A stretch of DNA of 64,000 nucleotides, taken from the NCBI GenBank assembly GCA_018873245.2, contig JAEMBT020000001.1:5816220-5880219 (forward strand), read 5' to 3'. The notes beneath the pieces are model-generated. The model ran no database searches. It saw only the letters and a list, made by a program, of their open reading frames with translations, and was not told where the DNA came from. Numbering within the stretch: position 1 is the first letter of the stretch; each line of letters begins with the position of its first letter. This stretch comes from Archegozetes longisetosus. Taxonomy: Eukaryota; Arthropoda; Arachnida; Sarcoptiformes; Trhypochthoniidae. A program made the translations under genes and the position numbers. Below are positions 12,583 through 25,864 of the stretch, piece after piece.

Positions 12583-15263
12583 ATGTCAAACAAATCAAAT
12601 ATTCGCAAATCATTCGAGGGAAAATCAGTTTTGATAACTGGAGCAACGGGTTTGGTTGGAAAAATGATTCTGTATAAAATACTTCATTTTGTCAAAAGTG
12701 TCAAAAATATTTATATTCTGATAAGAAGTAAAATGGAAAATCTGTTAGTGAGCGATTTTCTGAAATGATTAGTAGAAGCTATGGTTTGTTCGAAAATATT
12801 GAACAGGAATCTTTGAGTAAATTAATTCTGGTTGAAGGCGATATGACTGCAGACGGTCTTGGCCTGAGCGAAACTGATAAAAGTAAAGTCATTAATGAAG
12901 TTTCGATTGTATTTCATGCTGCGGCTGATGTCACCTTCGACACAAACCTTAAGTATTGGTTTAGAATTTAGTTTCTTTTAATTAACGACATTTATTCAAA
13001 ATATTTTTGATATTAAGGAAGCAATTGATAACTAATGTCATTGGAGTTAAGTATGTTATCGAATTATGCCGGGAATTGAAGAAATTGGATGTTTTCGTTC
13101 ATGTTTCAACTACTTATTCAAACCCTTTAGAGATGGTAACTGAAGAAAAGGTTTATATGAGAACTGCTCACGCGTTGTACATTTTGGATCACATTAAGTA
13201 CTAACCAGTTTCTATATAATTCTCTGAATAATCAATATTTATTTCTATTCTAAAGCGACCCAGAATTCAATTTTAATGATAAAGAATTGATTGGAGACTT
13301 TCCAAACACTTACACATTCACTAAGAATTTAGCAGAAAATTTGGTTAAACGTGAATACGAGAAAGGAACACTCCCAACAACTATTGTGAGACCTGGTATA
13401 GTATCAACGAGTATAAGAGAGCCATTTTGTGGTTGGTTTGACTCAATGACTAGTATTGCTGGTGGAATAATGTTGGCAAGTTCAGGTTTAGCCCGAATTT
13501 CAACATTAAATTTTGACATAACAGCAGATGCAATACCTGTTGATATAGTAGCAAACACTTGTATCGCTGCTGCTTGGAACACAATGACTAAATAGTATAA
13601 ATATATTATCTTGCTCTCAATAACTTTTTTAACTTTCAGACGGAATAAGGCTTTGTTGTGAATCATGCACTGCAATAATGCTTTATAAGTTTAAGTTAAT
13701 CTTCAATATGCCTTATCTTTAGGGTGACCACCCGTCCAGTTTTTGATAGGAGAGACACCTCTTTTTAAAGATAAAAGACAGAAATCCTATCAGACCAAGA
13801 ACTCTCGACGGGACAATTAGTAGTCCCGTTCTTCAACTTTCACTTTGAAAAATGTGTCTAGAAAAATATTTCTTAGAAATTCAAACATTGAATTTATCTT
13901 TCAAATGATAAGGGATTAAGAAACCCATTTCAATGTTTTGAACACTTGTGGTTTAAAACCAAATGTTATAGAATTAATCTTTTCTGTCATTATTTATATC
14001 TGATATAAACTAGTATTTCTTACTTTTGAATAACTAACCTTTGAAAGATGCCATTTCTAACAAGAAATATGCCTTTGAAATCAACCATGACTAATGTTTT
14101 TCAATGTTTTAATATTAGAATATATTGTTTGACACTTAAATATCTGTAGTGATTTTAACTAATAAAAGCGACATTTTTCTTCAAAAAAATGTAAGGGTCT
14201 CCCTTTTGATAATTTTGTCCCATCAGCCAAAGATAAGCCAGAGTTTGTCACCATACTTATTTTTATTACCTATCCTTAACTAAACTTAAATATGAGTGAG
14301 ATTTGCAACAATTGACTCCTCTTACTACCCATAAGCTCTTCTTTCTAATTCCATTTTTAAAATTTTCGCTTAGTAAATCAGAACTTCGTGTCCATAACTG
14401 CAACACTTCCTGTTTGGGCGCACCAGCTGTTCGGCAGAATAATGAGTGGGCACAAGATTTAATTGAAGAATATCCGATTTGGAACACAGTTAGACCTATC
14501 AGTATTCTAAAGTCCACTTGGATTCCTATCTTTTTGATACAATTCTTTTCTGAGCTTTGTGTTGCCTACTTTTTCGACTTCCTTCTTCTACTAATTGGAC
14601 AAAAGAGAATGTATAAAATTTTTCCATTAAGCTTTAAGATTTTGCTTCATATTTATGTTTTTAGTGCTGTGCGGTATATAAAAACTTATCAACGATTAAT
14701 GAAGTCCAGCAAGTGCTTTATATCCCATCAGTGGTATTACACTAACAATAATTTCGTTAAACTATCTGAAGAACTGATTGGAACCGATAAAAATACGTTT
14801 GATTGTGATGTTTGCAAAATCGATTGGATTAAGTACACCATTGAATCGTATTTCAGAAGTAGAAAATTATTAATGAAAGAAACTGATCAACACGTTTATT
14901 GGGCTCAGACTCGTTATAAACTGTAAGCTTTCAATTCATTGATTTATTAATATATGAAACCATATTAATTTTTCTTATAGTTTGAAAACTGGCTTCACAA
15001 TTATGAATCATTTTTTAATGTATTTCTTACTGAGTTTATTGCTCACATACACACCACTCGACTCCATGATAATTAGTTTGTTAAACTCTGTTGGTTTGTA
15101 TTTGATTGAATGGAATTTAAGAGAAATTGGATTTTATATATTGTTAATGTCTGCTCTTATCAATATTGTTCTTCATTTTAATCCTAAAAAGATTCATGAC
15201 CCACTTTTAATGGAATCACGTGCTTACGTTGAACAATATTTAGCTAAAGTTAATTCAAAATAA
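12583..15263 (+). CDS. Fatty acyl-CoA reductase (FAR), left-arm copy, one frame break
   Basis: FARs reduce fatty acyl-CoA with NADPH to primary fatty alcohols used for waxes, cuticular lipids or pheromones. Exons inferred from GT/AG sites and phase: 12,583-12,952; 13,018-13,197; 13,256-13,594; 14,374-14,922; 14,981-15,263, for a predicted length near 573 residues. Exon 1 carries the Rossmann motif GATGLVG. Exon 3 carries the catalytic YTFTK (YxxxK). Exons 4-5 encode the C-terminal sterile domain and a terminal hydrophobic, probably membrane, segment. Intron 3 (13,595-14,373) contains a hAT MITE. A run of four A at 12,730-12,733, against five in the right arm, shifts the frame in exon 1. Exons 2-5 are open. 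Confidence 0.88.
13720..14255. mobile_element. hAT-type MITE inside FAR intron 3 (left arm)
   Basis: A 536-bp relative of the 10,772 element. It starts TAGGGTGACCACCCGTCC and ends TTTGTCACCATA. The flanks are CTTATCTT (13,712-13,719) and CTTATTTT (14,256-14,263), an 8-bp duplication with one mismatch. The corresponding intron of the third FAR copy has the single uninterrupted site at 46,819-46,826. Confidence 0.85.
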
Positions 15264-15504
15264 TTTTTAAGTATCTGTAAACATTTTTCAAGCTTCGTGA
15301 GTTGTAACTGGAGATTAATCTCAGAATTTTGTGTTTTATTAACAATTAAACGAGTTATGTAAAGGTATAGGTTTATTGTACTCTAAAATTTTTGAGTTAG
15401 CTTAAAATATTTACTTCAAATTTTCAATTTTATTTTACTTTAAACAATTATGTGCTTAAAGTGTTTGAGGTTTTATCAATTTTAGATCAAATCAACGATT
15501 AGCT

Positions 15505-17145
15505 TTAAGATTTCTGGTCTACACGTAACTTTATGTCTGTCTATATTTTGAATAATACTAAAAATGTTATATTTTTAAATATTAAATACAGTTTCTGACT
15601 TATGTCTAATTTTAGTAATAATTTTTATGTATTTTAAACTCAACTTTTCAATGTTTTAATAAAATAAGATTTATAATCAAAATATTAAAAGGCGACATGT
15701 TTAAAGTTATGTTTAAATCAGAAATATATTTAAAACAGATGAATTCAAATAACTTCACAGTAATAAAGTATTTCAGAGTAGTTCTTCCTAAATGTTCGAG
15801 TAATTATACCTCATTAATTGATCGATTCATTTCATTAAAATTAAAGATGCTTAGACTTCAACTATTTGTTGGAAAATTTTCAAAGTACATATAAAACTGA
15901 TAACAGAGTTATTCGAAAGATAATCTGCCAAAGCATTTTAATTTAAATTCAGTTCTTCATTTTTTTGAAAGTAAACTTGAAAAAACGTTTTTAAAACGTA
16001 GCAAATGCTTCTATTAATTGTTTTCTATGCATTCACAATAATTGTGTGATTACTTGGAGAAATCTGCAATTTTTATATTGTTGAAAATTTGAATCAGTTC
16101 TAATATAGAAAGATTTATCTTTAAATTCAACTTTTGTTTCATTATTCAAGAGAAGAAAATTATTTTTTAATAATAACAGTGATTAAATAACCTTTAATTT
16201 CTATCTTTTAGCGCAGGAAATGAGAATTTTAGAATGAGATCAATAAAAAAAAAGGACTTATCTTAAATTTATTAAATTATTATTTTTTTATTGATCTCTC
16301 AATCTAAGAGAAATATAAGCGTAATTTGCAATAATATTAGGCAAACACGCTTAAAGTCTCTTAGTTTGAGCGCTCACAGTGATCTTTAGTTTTTAATATA
16401 TTGAACTTAAGCCTTTTTGGAAATGATCTTCATTTTAATATATCATAATTAAATTATAAAGTTTGAAATGAAAGTTTAAATCTCCAACCATTCGTTGGAA
16501 TTTTTCAATTTATAATAACTGAGAACTACAGTTAATCAAAAGATAATCTGATTGATGAGACTAATGCAAGTTATCAAGTAGAAAATTTGCATTCAGTGAG
16601 TGATCTCTGATAAAATTCAATAGAAAGCATATCAAAGTAATGATTTGGCTCGAATGGAAAAGGTTTATTTCCTACTCAATGCAATTAAGAACTGAATTAA
16701 ATTAAAATGCTTTGGCAGATTATCTTTAATAACTCTGTTATCAGTTTTATATGTAAAAAATTTTCCAACAAATAGTTGAGGCTAAAGCATTCAATTTAAA
16801 CTTATATGCTCGATCAATTAATGAAATTCAATAATTACTTTTGAATATTTAATTTTAAGCTATTTTCAAATATTTTATTACTCAAATCAGTTAATTAATG
16901 CTTTAATTAATTTTTTTTCGAATTAAATGATGCATCAAATTATTTTCTTAAAATTTAGACTACTTTAACGCATGTTCAATATAATTTAGATTATAAAATC
17001 ATTTTATTAAAATTTCGCCTATAATCTATAAGTTTACATAGAGATTATTTACTAAATATAGACAACTGTATCTATTTAAAAATATAAGCATTTTTTATTT
17101 TCAGTATATACCAAATATAGACAAATTAGTGTTTAGACCTAAAGC
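15505..17145. repeat. Palindrome centre: diverged inner flanks and asymmetric spacer
   Basis: Inside the near-identical arms, 15,505-15,960 and about 16,690-17,145 are still recognisably inverted homologues but are much more diverged, by eye around two-thirds identical. The right-hand version resembles 48,090-48,550 downstream of the third FAR copy more than it resembles its own partner. The middle 15,961-16,689 shows no arm-to-arm symmetry apart from a short inverted pair of GAGATCAATAAAAAAA at 16,236-16,298. No gene is supported. Confidence 0.75.
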
Positions 17146-17394
17146 TCCTAAAGCTAATTGTTGATTTGATCTAAAAATTGATAAAACCTCAAACACTTTA
17201 AGCACATAATTGTTTAAAGTAAAATAAAATTGAAAAATTTGAAGTAAATATTTTAAGCTAACTCAAAAATTTTAGAGTACAATAAACCTATACCTTTACA
17301 TAACTCGTTTAATTGTTAATAAAACACAAAATTCTGAGATTAATCTCCAGTTACAACTCACGAAGCTTGAAAAATGTTTACAGATACTTAAAAA

Positions 17395-20077
17395 TTATTT
17401 TGAATTAACTTTAGCTAAATATTGTTCAACGTAAGCACGTGATTCCATTAAAAGTGGGTCATGAATCTTTTTAGGATTAAAATGAAGAACAATATTGATA
17501 AGAGCAGACATTAACAATATATAAAATCCAATTTCTCTTAAATTCCATTCAATCAAATACAAACCAACAGAGTTTAACAAACTAATTATCATGGAGTCGA
17601 GTGGTGTGTATGTGAGCAATAAACTCAGTAAGAAATACATTAAAAAATGATTCATAATTGTGAAGCCAGTTTTCAAACTATAAGAAAAATTAATATGGTT
17701 TCATATATTAATAAATCAATGAATTGAAAGCTTACAGTTTATAACGAGTCTGAGCCCAATAAACGTGTTGATCAGTTTCTTTCATTAATAATTTTCTACT
17801 TCTGAAATACGATTCAATGGTGTACTTAATCCAATCGATTTTGCAAACATCACAATCAAACGTATTTTTATCGGTTCCAATCAGTTCTTCAGATAGTTTA
17901 ACGAAATTATTGTTAGTGTAATACCACTGATGGGATATAAAGCACTTGCTGGACTTCATTAATCGTTGATAAGTTTTTATATACCGCACAGCACTAAAAA
18001 CATAAATATGAAGCAAAATCTTAAAGCTTAATGGAAAAATTTTATACATTCTCTTTTGTCCAATTAGTAGAAGAAGGAAGTCGAAAAAGTAGGCAACACA
18101 AAGCTCAGAAAAGAATTGTATCAAAAAAGATAGGAATCCAAGTGGACTTTAGAATACTGATAGGTCTAACTGTGTTCCAAATCGGATATTCTTCAATTAA
18201 ATCTTGTGCCCACTCATTATTCTGCCGAACAGCTGGTGCGCCCAAACAGGAAGTGTTGCAGTTATGGACACGAAGTTCTGATTTACTAAGCGAAAATTTT
18301 AAAAATGGAATTAGAAAGAAGAGCTTATGGGTAGTAAGAGGAGTCAATTGTTGCAAATCTCACTCATATTTAAGTTTAGTTAAGGATAGGTAATAAAAAT
18401 AAGTATGGTGACAAACTCTGGCTTATCTTTGGCTGATGGGACAAAATTATCAAAAGGGAGACCCTTACATTTTTTTGAAGAAAAATGTCGCTTTTATTAG
18501 TTAAAATCACTACAGATATTTAAGTGTCAAACAATATATTCTAATATTAAAACATTGAAAAACATTAGTCATGGTTGATTTCAAAGGCATATTTCTTGTT
18601 AGAAATGGCATCTTTCAAAGGTTAGTTATTCAAAAGTAAGAAATACTAGTTTATATCAGATATAAATAATGACAGAAAAGATTAATTCTATAACATTTGG
18701 TTTTAAACCACAAGTGTTCAAAACATTGAAATGGGTTTCTTAATCCCTTATCATTTGAAAGATAAATTCAATGTTTGAATTTCTAAGAAATATTTTTCTA
18801 GACACATTTTTCAAAGTGAAAGTTGAAGAACGGGACTACTAATTGTCCCGTCGAGAGTTCTTGGTCTGATAGGATTTCTGTCTTTTATCTTTAAAAAGAG
18901 GTGTCTCTCCTATCAAAAACTGGACGGGTGGTCACCCTAAAGATAAGGCATATTGAAGATTAACTTAAACTTATAAAGCATTATTGCAGTGCATGATTCA
19001 CAACAAAGCCTTATTCCGTCTGAAAGTTAAAAAAGTTATTGAGAGCAAGATAATATATTTATACTATTTAGTCATTGTGTTCCAAGCAGCAGCGATACAA
19101 GTGTTTGCTACTATATCAACAGGTATTGCATCTGCTGTTATGTCAAAATTTAATGTTGAAATTCGGGCTAAACCTGAACTTGCCAACATTATTCCACCAG
19201 CAATACTAGTCATTGAGTCAAACCAACCACAAAATGGCTCTCTTATACTCGTTGATACTATACCAGGTCTCACAATAGTTGTTGGGAGTGTTCCTTTCTC
19301 GTATTCACGTTTAACCAAATTTTCTGCTAAATTCTTAGTGAATGTGTAAGTGTTTGGAAAGTCTCCAATCAATTCTTTATCATTAAAATTGAATTCTGGG
19401 TCGCTTTAGAATAGAAATAAATATTGATTATTCAGAGAATTATATAGAAACTGGTTAGTACTTAATGTGATCCAAAATGTACAACGCGTGAGCAGTTCTC
19501 ATATAAACCTTTTCTTCAGTTACCATCTCTAAAGGGTTTGAATAAGTAGTTGAAACATGAACGAAAACATCCAATTTCTTCAATTCCCGGCATAATTCGA
19601 TAACATACTTAACTCCAATGACATTAGTTATCAATTGCTTCCTTAATATCAAAAATATTTTGAATAAATGTCGTTAATTAAAAGAAACTAAATTCTAAAC
19701 CAATACTTAAGGTTTGTGTCGAAGGTGACATCAGCCGCAGCATGAAATACAATCGAAACTTCATTAATGACTTTACTTTTATCAGTTTCGCTCAGGCCAA
19801 GACCGTCTGCAGTCATATCGCCTTCAACCAGAATTAATTTACTCAAAGATTCCTGTTCAATATTTTCGAACAAACCATAGCTTCTACTAATCATTTCAGA
19901 AAATCGCTCACTAACAGATTTTCCATTTTTACTTCTTATCAGAATATAAATATTTTTGACACTTTTGACAAAATGAAGTATTTTATACAGAATCATTTTT
20001 CCAACCAAACCCGTTGCTCCAGTTATCAAAACTGATTTTCCCTCGAATGATTTGCGAATATTTGATTTGTTTGACAT
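17395..20077 (-). CDS. Fatty acyl-CoA reductase (FAR), right-arm copy, one frame break
   Basis: Mirror copy of the left-arm FAR with the same five exons: 20,077-19,707; 19,641-19,462; 19,403-19,065; 18,285-17,736; 17,677-17,395. Exon 1 is intact here, giving an uninterrupted N-terminal Rossmann segment with GATGLVG. YTFTK is in exon 3 and the sterile domain in exons 4-5. Exon 4 is one base longer than in the left copy, because a run of six A at 18,123-18,128 replaces five, and it loses frame there. Each arm therefore has exactly one FAR break, at different homopolymers. The product would again be a membrane-anchored fatty-alcohol-forming enzyme, probably of the ER or peroxisome. Confidence 0.88.
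18404..18939. mobile_element. hAT-type MITE inside FAR intron 3 (right arm)
   Basis: Mirror of 13,720-14,255, flanked by AAAATAAG (18,396-18,403) and AAGATAAG (18,940-18,947). It was present before the arms became inverted copies. Confidence 0.85.
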
Positions 20078-20917
20078 TTTTGTAATACTATTGAAGCCTT
20101 TAGTATTATTTCAAATCAAAATTAGAAATCAATATTATTTCAGCAAAACCAAAAATTCTTGAAGAAACAACTTTAAGTATAACTTATATAAATAAGAGAA
20201 TGTTTGGATTAGAATTAATATGAATCGGGGTGAATACTTTATTGAAGACATAAACCAAATGAAATTTCTTTAGTAAAAAGTAAAACCTTAGGGAAAACAG
20301 TACTTTGTTTCATGAACAAATCAATTATTTTCTGAAGTATAATACGTATGACTGAATCATTTTGCAATATAAAAATTAGAAACAATTTGCTATTATAACA
20401 ATCTAATTGTAGAGGGAAAATCTTCAAACTTTATTATTGCCCAATACAAATTTTTATCGAGCTGTACGTTATCCTCTTATTTAGATTTTAATTTTCGAAA
20501 TCAAATTTAGTTGAACAAAATGAATGCGCCTCCTCTGAAACCATATAGTAGAATTGTAAGTGTATTTCGAAATTCGGGATTTTGTTGATAATTGAACCAA
20601 ATTATGTGCAAGATTTCCTTGATCATTTATGAGGTGCGACAGTACAGGAAAAATATCTTATTAAAAATTTCCTTTAATTTACTTTACATCAAATTTGTTG
20701 ATCATCAATGATTCATTAGTGAAATATTAAAATTATGAAGTGTTAGAATAAGAGGGCGCTTTTAAAAACTCGCGCTTATATAAGTAAAAAATCAAACAAC
20801 TAAATGCTAATTTTCCGCTGGTTAGTAATGAAGTTAAGCTAACATTTGTTTGTTAGAAGGCATTTAATTTCAATTTTTATTGTTGAAAGTAGACATTGGC
20901 AAAATCTCAATTATATG

Positions 20918-21889
20918 TAGGGTGACCACCCGTCCCGTTTTTGACGGGACAGACCCGTCTTTTTAAAGATAAAAGACAGAAACCCCGTCAGACCAAAAAC
21001 TCTCGACAGGACAACAAGTTGTCCCGTTTTTCAACTTTCTTTTTGAAAAATGTGTTTAGAAAAATATTTCTTAGAAATTCAAACATTGAATTTATTTTAC
21101 AAATGATAAGGGATTAAGAAACTTAGTTTAATGTTTTGAACATATGTGGTTTTAAACCAAGTTACTGAATTAATCTTTTCTGCCTTAACTTATTTCTGAT
21201 ATAAACCAGTATTTCTTATTTTTGAATAAATTTTGAAAGATGTCATTTGAAATGACTCATTTCTAACAAAATATATCTTTGAAATCAACCATGACTAATA
21301 ATTTTCAATATTTTAATATTAGAATGTATCGTTTGACATCTAAATATTTGTAACGACTAATAAAATCTGCATTTTCTTTTTAAATATTTAAGGGTCCCCC
21401 TTTGATATTTTTGTCCCGTCATGAGACAAGCCTAGGGTGACCAAGTCAAAAACTTTTAAATGCGGGACAAAGAAATTTTGGCTCCCTTACAAAATTTTTT
21501 AAAGAGTTTTAACCTGATTGAAGTTACAAATCACAGTTTGAAATAATAATTACTTGAAATATAAACTAAAGACTTGATTGAGAACTGCACTTTATAAGAA
21601 TCACACACGATGTGAATGAAAACAAGGTATCAGATAAATGGATTAAAGCTTTCTATCTAAAGACTTCTACATATTTTAAGATAAGAAACGTGTTGACAAT
21701 AAAATTACGTTATTTGCATTAAATAAAAACATACAGTGGAAATCTGTTAAGATAAATCTTAAAATGTATGATATTTTCCGTCCCGCAAAGGGTGCATACG
21801 GCATGCGGGACACAACTCTTAAATGTGGGACAATCCCGCACAATGCGGGACACTTGGTCACCCTAGACAAGCCAGAGGCGGTCACTCTA
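20918..21889. mobile_element. hAT-type MITE (outer), right arm
   Basis: Mirror of 10,772-11,742 with the 8-bp duplication ATTATATG at 20,910-20,917 and 21,890-21,897. It carries the same nested MITE. The DNA between it and the FAR start (20,078-20,909) is the mirrored FAR 5' flank, with no gene seen. Confidence 0.9.
21433..21865. mobile_element. Nested hAT-type MITE, right arm
   Basis: Mirror of 10,796-11,228, flanked by GACAAGCC at 21,425-21,432 and 21,866-21,873. Confidence 0.9.
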
Positions 21890-22981
21890 ATTATATGGTA
21901 AATCAAAACATAAACAATTAGAAATTAATCAAAATTCTAACACTTTTTACATATGTTATTAATCCTTCCTTGATCTTCACGATATTTCTGAACTTCGTTC
22001 TTAAAAATAGAACGTTGCTAATATTTTTGGGTTTTATCTAAATAGGTGAATCTTTTGATTTTTAGATTTGATATTTCCTCAAATTAAACTTTTACTTAGA
22101 GATAATACAATCTCCAAGCTAATTTGACAAAATTTCACAATAGAATAAGCATTAAGGAAGCAGTGTTAAATAGTCGGAGAATATATATATTTAGCAATCT
22201 ATTTCATAGTTTTTTCAATATTACAAAGAGATAATCATATAAAAAATGATTATCTGCTGTCAATTTCTATAATATGAATATGCCTAAAATTAAACTTATA
22301 ATCATCAGTTATACCATTTTATTAGATGAGAAATGAAAACAACACTTGTAAAACATTGTTTTATTACATCAACCAAGTTTATGAGAACTTTGAACTAATA
22401 TTATACATTCCCAATCAGCTGATCCCATTCAAATTTACAGAATATTTTAAAATTATTATTTAAATGATTCATTTCTAACCTATTTATTATGAGCGATGAC
22501 TAAAAAAAGAATATATATTGAAGTAATAGATAAGATATATTATAAGATATACATTTTAGAAATAAATTACAAATACAATAATAGGAGTGCAATATATTGA
22601 TTAAGCTACAAACTTTAGAACATATTCTAAACCACAGGCTTCGATACGATCATACATTTGTTGGTTGGATATACAGCACGTTCGAATCCAGATTAAAATA
22701 GTACAAAATGATCTTTCTTAATAAAAATACAAATATTGATTCCTCACTTTTAGACAGATTTATTTAACTTCTATCCGCTCCACCCAAACCTGATATTAAC
22801 TGATATTAAAGAAGTATTCCTAAAACCGATAGACTCTGGTCTAACGACTTCCCCTAACGGTGACCTACATAAGTTGTAGCCCTGAACTAGAGATTCGAAC
22901 AATCGAAAGAATTTTTGAGATGGGTGAGATCCTTAACGAGTCATAAGGTTAAAACTAATGAAAAATCATTAGCATATGTAA

Positions 22982-23345
22982 TAGGGCGTTCCATTCAAAG
23001 TGACGCAGACATGTAGCGGCGTACCCGGAAACCACAAAATAGATCTGATCGCCATCCAGGACTTGTATTCACCAATTCTCGTCCTATGAAAAAAATAAGC
23101 TTTTTTGGATCAATTGTGGAAAGAAAGGAGTTAGTCAATTCTGTTTTTAATGAGACTTAGTTGCTCTTAATCATTAAGATAGTTGACTAACTCTTATCTG
23201 TCCATAATTGATCCGAAAATGTTAATTTGACTTGTTTCACAAATCAAGAATCAGCAAATACAAATCCGAAGTGGCGACCGATTCCACCCTGTGTCATCCA
23301 AGACACACCGCCACAAGCCTGCATCACTTCGAATGGAACACGCTA
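22982..23345. mobile_element. Fold-back MITE, right arm
   Basis: Mirror of 9,315-9,679 with the same long inverted ends. The stretch between it and the hAT MITE (21,898-22,981) is the mirrored gene-free interval. Confidence 0.75.
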
Positions 23346-23400
23346 ATACTTAAAAAGTTCATTTAAAAACAAAATAGTTGCATATACATTATAAATATTT

Positions 23401-24780
23401 GGTGATTTCATAATGGACTTCAAACTTTTTGATAAGATAAAATTACGTTATTATTAACTTTAGTCAATAAGTTAATACATCCAACTAATCACTAGTTAGT
23501 GTACTATTAAATGATGGCCCTTCAACTAATTGTGTTGATTCTTGCCGTGTTGGCATTGAAAAGTATCGAGGCCCCAATTTTAGACCAACTTCGGGAAAGT
23601 GTCACTGCAAAGGACCAGCGATCATTTATAAAGTTAAGTGTATTACTGGGCACAGCTCCAAGAGTTGTTGCGACACAACTGGCAACTGCTGCTCCTCAAG
23701 GCCATTTAAGTGAAAGGCAAGTATACACCTGGTATAATGATTTTAAAGACGGCAGCGCACAGATATAGAAAATCTATCTGGACCCGGAAGACCACGAGAT
23801 GTGGTTACAGAAGAAAATAAAAAAATGATTAGGCAGCTGATATTGGAGAGCGAGGGAATGCGTACGGAAGATCTCTTATATGAAACTCAAATGTCTCATA
23901 CAAGCTTATGGAGACTTCTCAAAGAAATCGGAGCCAGAAAAATAAAGTCCAGGTGGGTCCCTCACGAATTGACCGAGAGACAACAGCAAGCAAGAATGAA
24001 TATAGCAGGTAAACATCTTGCACGTTATCAAAGGAACGTGATTTTCTGAATAAGATAATCGCCATCGATGAGACATGGATTAAATCATATGACCCACAAG
24101 AGTCTGGAGCCGCTAGTGAATGGCTATTGCCCGGGCAAAAACCGTTAATGAAAAAAAAAATTTTTCTGAAAATCTTTTTCACCGCATTTTTTTCCTATTT
24201 GTCGTAGACCCAAGATATTAAAGGAAGAACCTCAACAATGGAAGTGCATTATGATTTTGGCACTTTGGAAGAAGCAGGTCTTCACACACGAGATTTTACC
24301 TGAAGGAAGTACTGTTGACAGTGTCACCTATCTTAACTTCCTCGAACGTCATGTGCTTCCCGAAGTTAATCGAAAAAAATTTGGACGTCCCATCATATTA
24401 CATGACAATGCCAGACCCCATAAACATCGCATTATTAGGGAGTTTCTGCAAGAAAAACGTTGGGAAGAATTGGAGCACCCACCGTATAGCTCTGATATGT
24501 CACCGCCGGATATGGACGCTATCCATCGTATAAAAACCAAACCAAGCAGTTCCAGAGTCGAGATGAGCTCATAAGGGATTACGCAGCTGTAATTCGGGAC
24601 ATTAACGAAAAACACAAATCTTTGGGTATCACGATGCTACCTGACCGCTGGAGAGCTATCACCCTTGCACGTGGCAAATATGTCGAAGATTAGTATAAAA
24701 CATACTTTGATATCTTGTATCATTTCGGAAATATTTGAAAAATAATATTGAAAAAGTTTGAAGTCCATTATGAAATCACC
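23401..24780 (+). mobile_element. mariner-family transposon, right-arm copy
   Basis: Mirror of 7,861-9,259 but about 19 bp shorter. Both terminal repeats are present. Part of the shortening lies near 24,530, where the transposase C-terminus loses frame. Confidence 0.85.
23511..24693 (+). pseudogene. mariner transposase (D,D34D), broken, right arm
   Basis: It carries the same helix-turn-helix region, GPGRPR, WVPHEL, IDETW, HDNARPH and SPPD motifs as the left copy. Breaks fall at different places. The frame changes near 23,754, where the left copy reads DGKRTD, again near 24,040, again in the A-rich stretch around 24,150, and again near 24,530. The many independent lesions in the two arms suggest that the transposase is not under selection in either. 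Confidence 0.85.
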
Positions 24781-24920
24781 TAATAAATATATATGAAAAC
24801 TTAGGGACGTGTAAAAAGTTTAAAATATAATAAAATAATACTACAAAATAATTAAGTTATAGCTTGATTAGTGTAAATATAGAAATCTCAAACTTCAACA
24901 ATCTTGTTCGCTATCAATGG

Positions 24921-25656
24921 ATTCCAAAGTCAAGCAAATCCCGTCTAGGGATGCTGCGGGACTTGGAACTCAGATATGTGCCGCGCATATCCGAGGAGCC
25001 AAGGAACGATCATAATATGAGCACAACACCCGGCCGTTCTTAGGCTACATTTGCACTGACAACAGTGCTGCAAGATGGACTCGGGACAGCGTTTGGCTAA
25101 ATTAAAACGTAGATGTAATATTTTATACCAGAGCGGTGCCGAGCTGAATCCGCGCTCAGGGGAGCATGGGCTCTGAAGCTTGAATCCCCAGAGCTGAGAC
25201 TAAGTGGCACTGTAAGTTGAGCTACTCCTACTTCCCCGAGGAACTTGTGCGTTCAGCAAAGTAGGAACACTTTCTTCAGCTGATAGGGGCCCAAAGATAT
25301 ATTGCAGAGGTCAGCCATGTTCAATCTCGGGAACATTAATGCAGAGTTCACGGTTATGGACGTGAAGTTGGCTGACCTCCGGTTAAGGAAGCAACTCCAG
25401 ATGGGCTCGATGCCTGAGATGGAAACTGTTGTCGACTTGTCACTGGAACCCTCTGCTTAAGTCTCCAGGGCGGGCTTTATTTGTTATGAGGGTACCGCCC
25501 GAGACCCCCTGCCACTAGTGATGCCAGGCCGGCATAACGCGACCCAGAGCACTTATCAGGCCTCTCACGAGGCCTATTGCCCGCCAGCACCGCGGAAAGG
25601 TGGCTTCGGTCGCAACTGCTAACTTGTCCCATTCCTACCAAAATCGAGTTAGGTTT
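24921..25656. mobile_element. GC-rich dispersed-repeat fragment, right arm
   Basis: Mirror of 6,985-7,720. Read forward it contains the 47-codon frame starting with ATG near 25,317. It is unclassified. Confidence 0.35.
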
Positions 25657-25864
25657 ATGACTATAACTCTAGGAGGACCTCGCTGATTAACAAAATTTCT
25701 TTTGTTCCTTAACTAGGTTTTAGTCCTCTATATTTTTCGTTAGGGGTGCGTTTAGGCCATTTAGAGCATACTTCTTTAAAGCTTTTAACTAAAATATAAT
25801 AAGCAAATGTAACGAGCATAACAACAGTTTTATAAATGGATATTAAGTAATAGAATTCAATGAC

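Larger units (their letters stand above)
1091..15504 (+). repeat. Left arm of ~14.4-kb palindrome
   Basis: The arm is the near-perfect reverse complement of about 17,146-31,557. Paired coordinates sum to 32,641-32,661 along the whole length; the drift comes from small indels, including about 19 bp inside the mariner. The arms share a gustatory receptor, a GC-rich repeat, a mariner, four MITEs and a FAR gene. They differ by scattered substitutions (for example several within 3,460-3,600 against 29,046-29,190) and by homopolymer-length differences, so they are not byte-identical. Confidence 0.95.
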
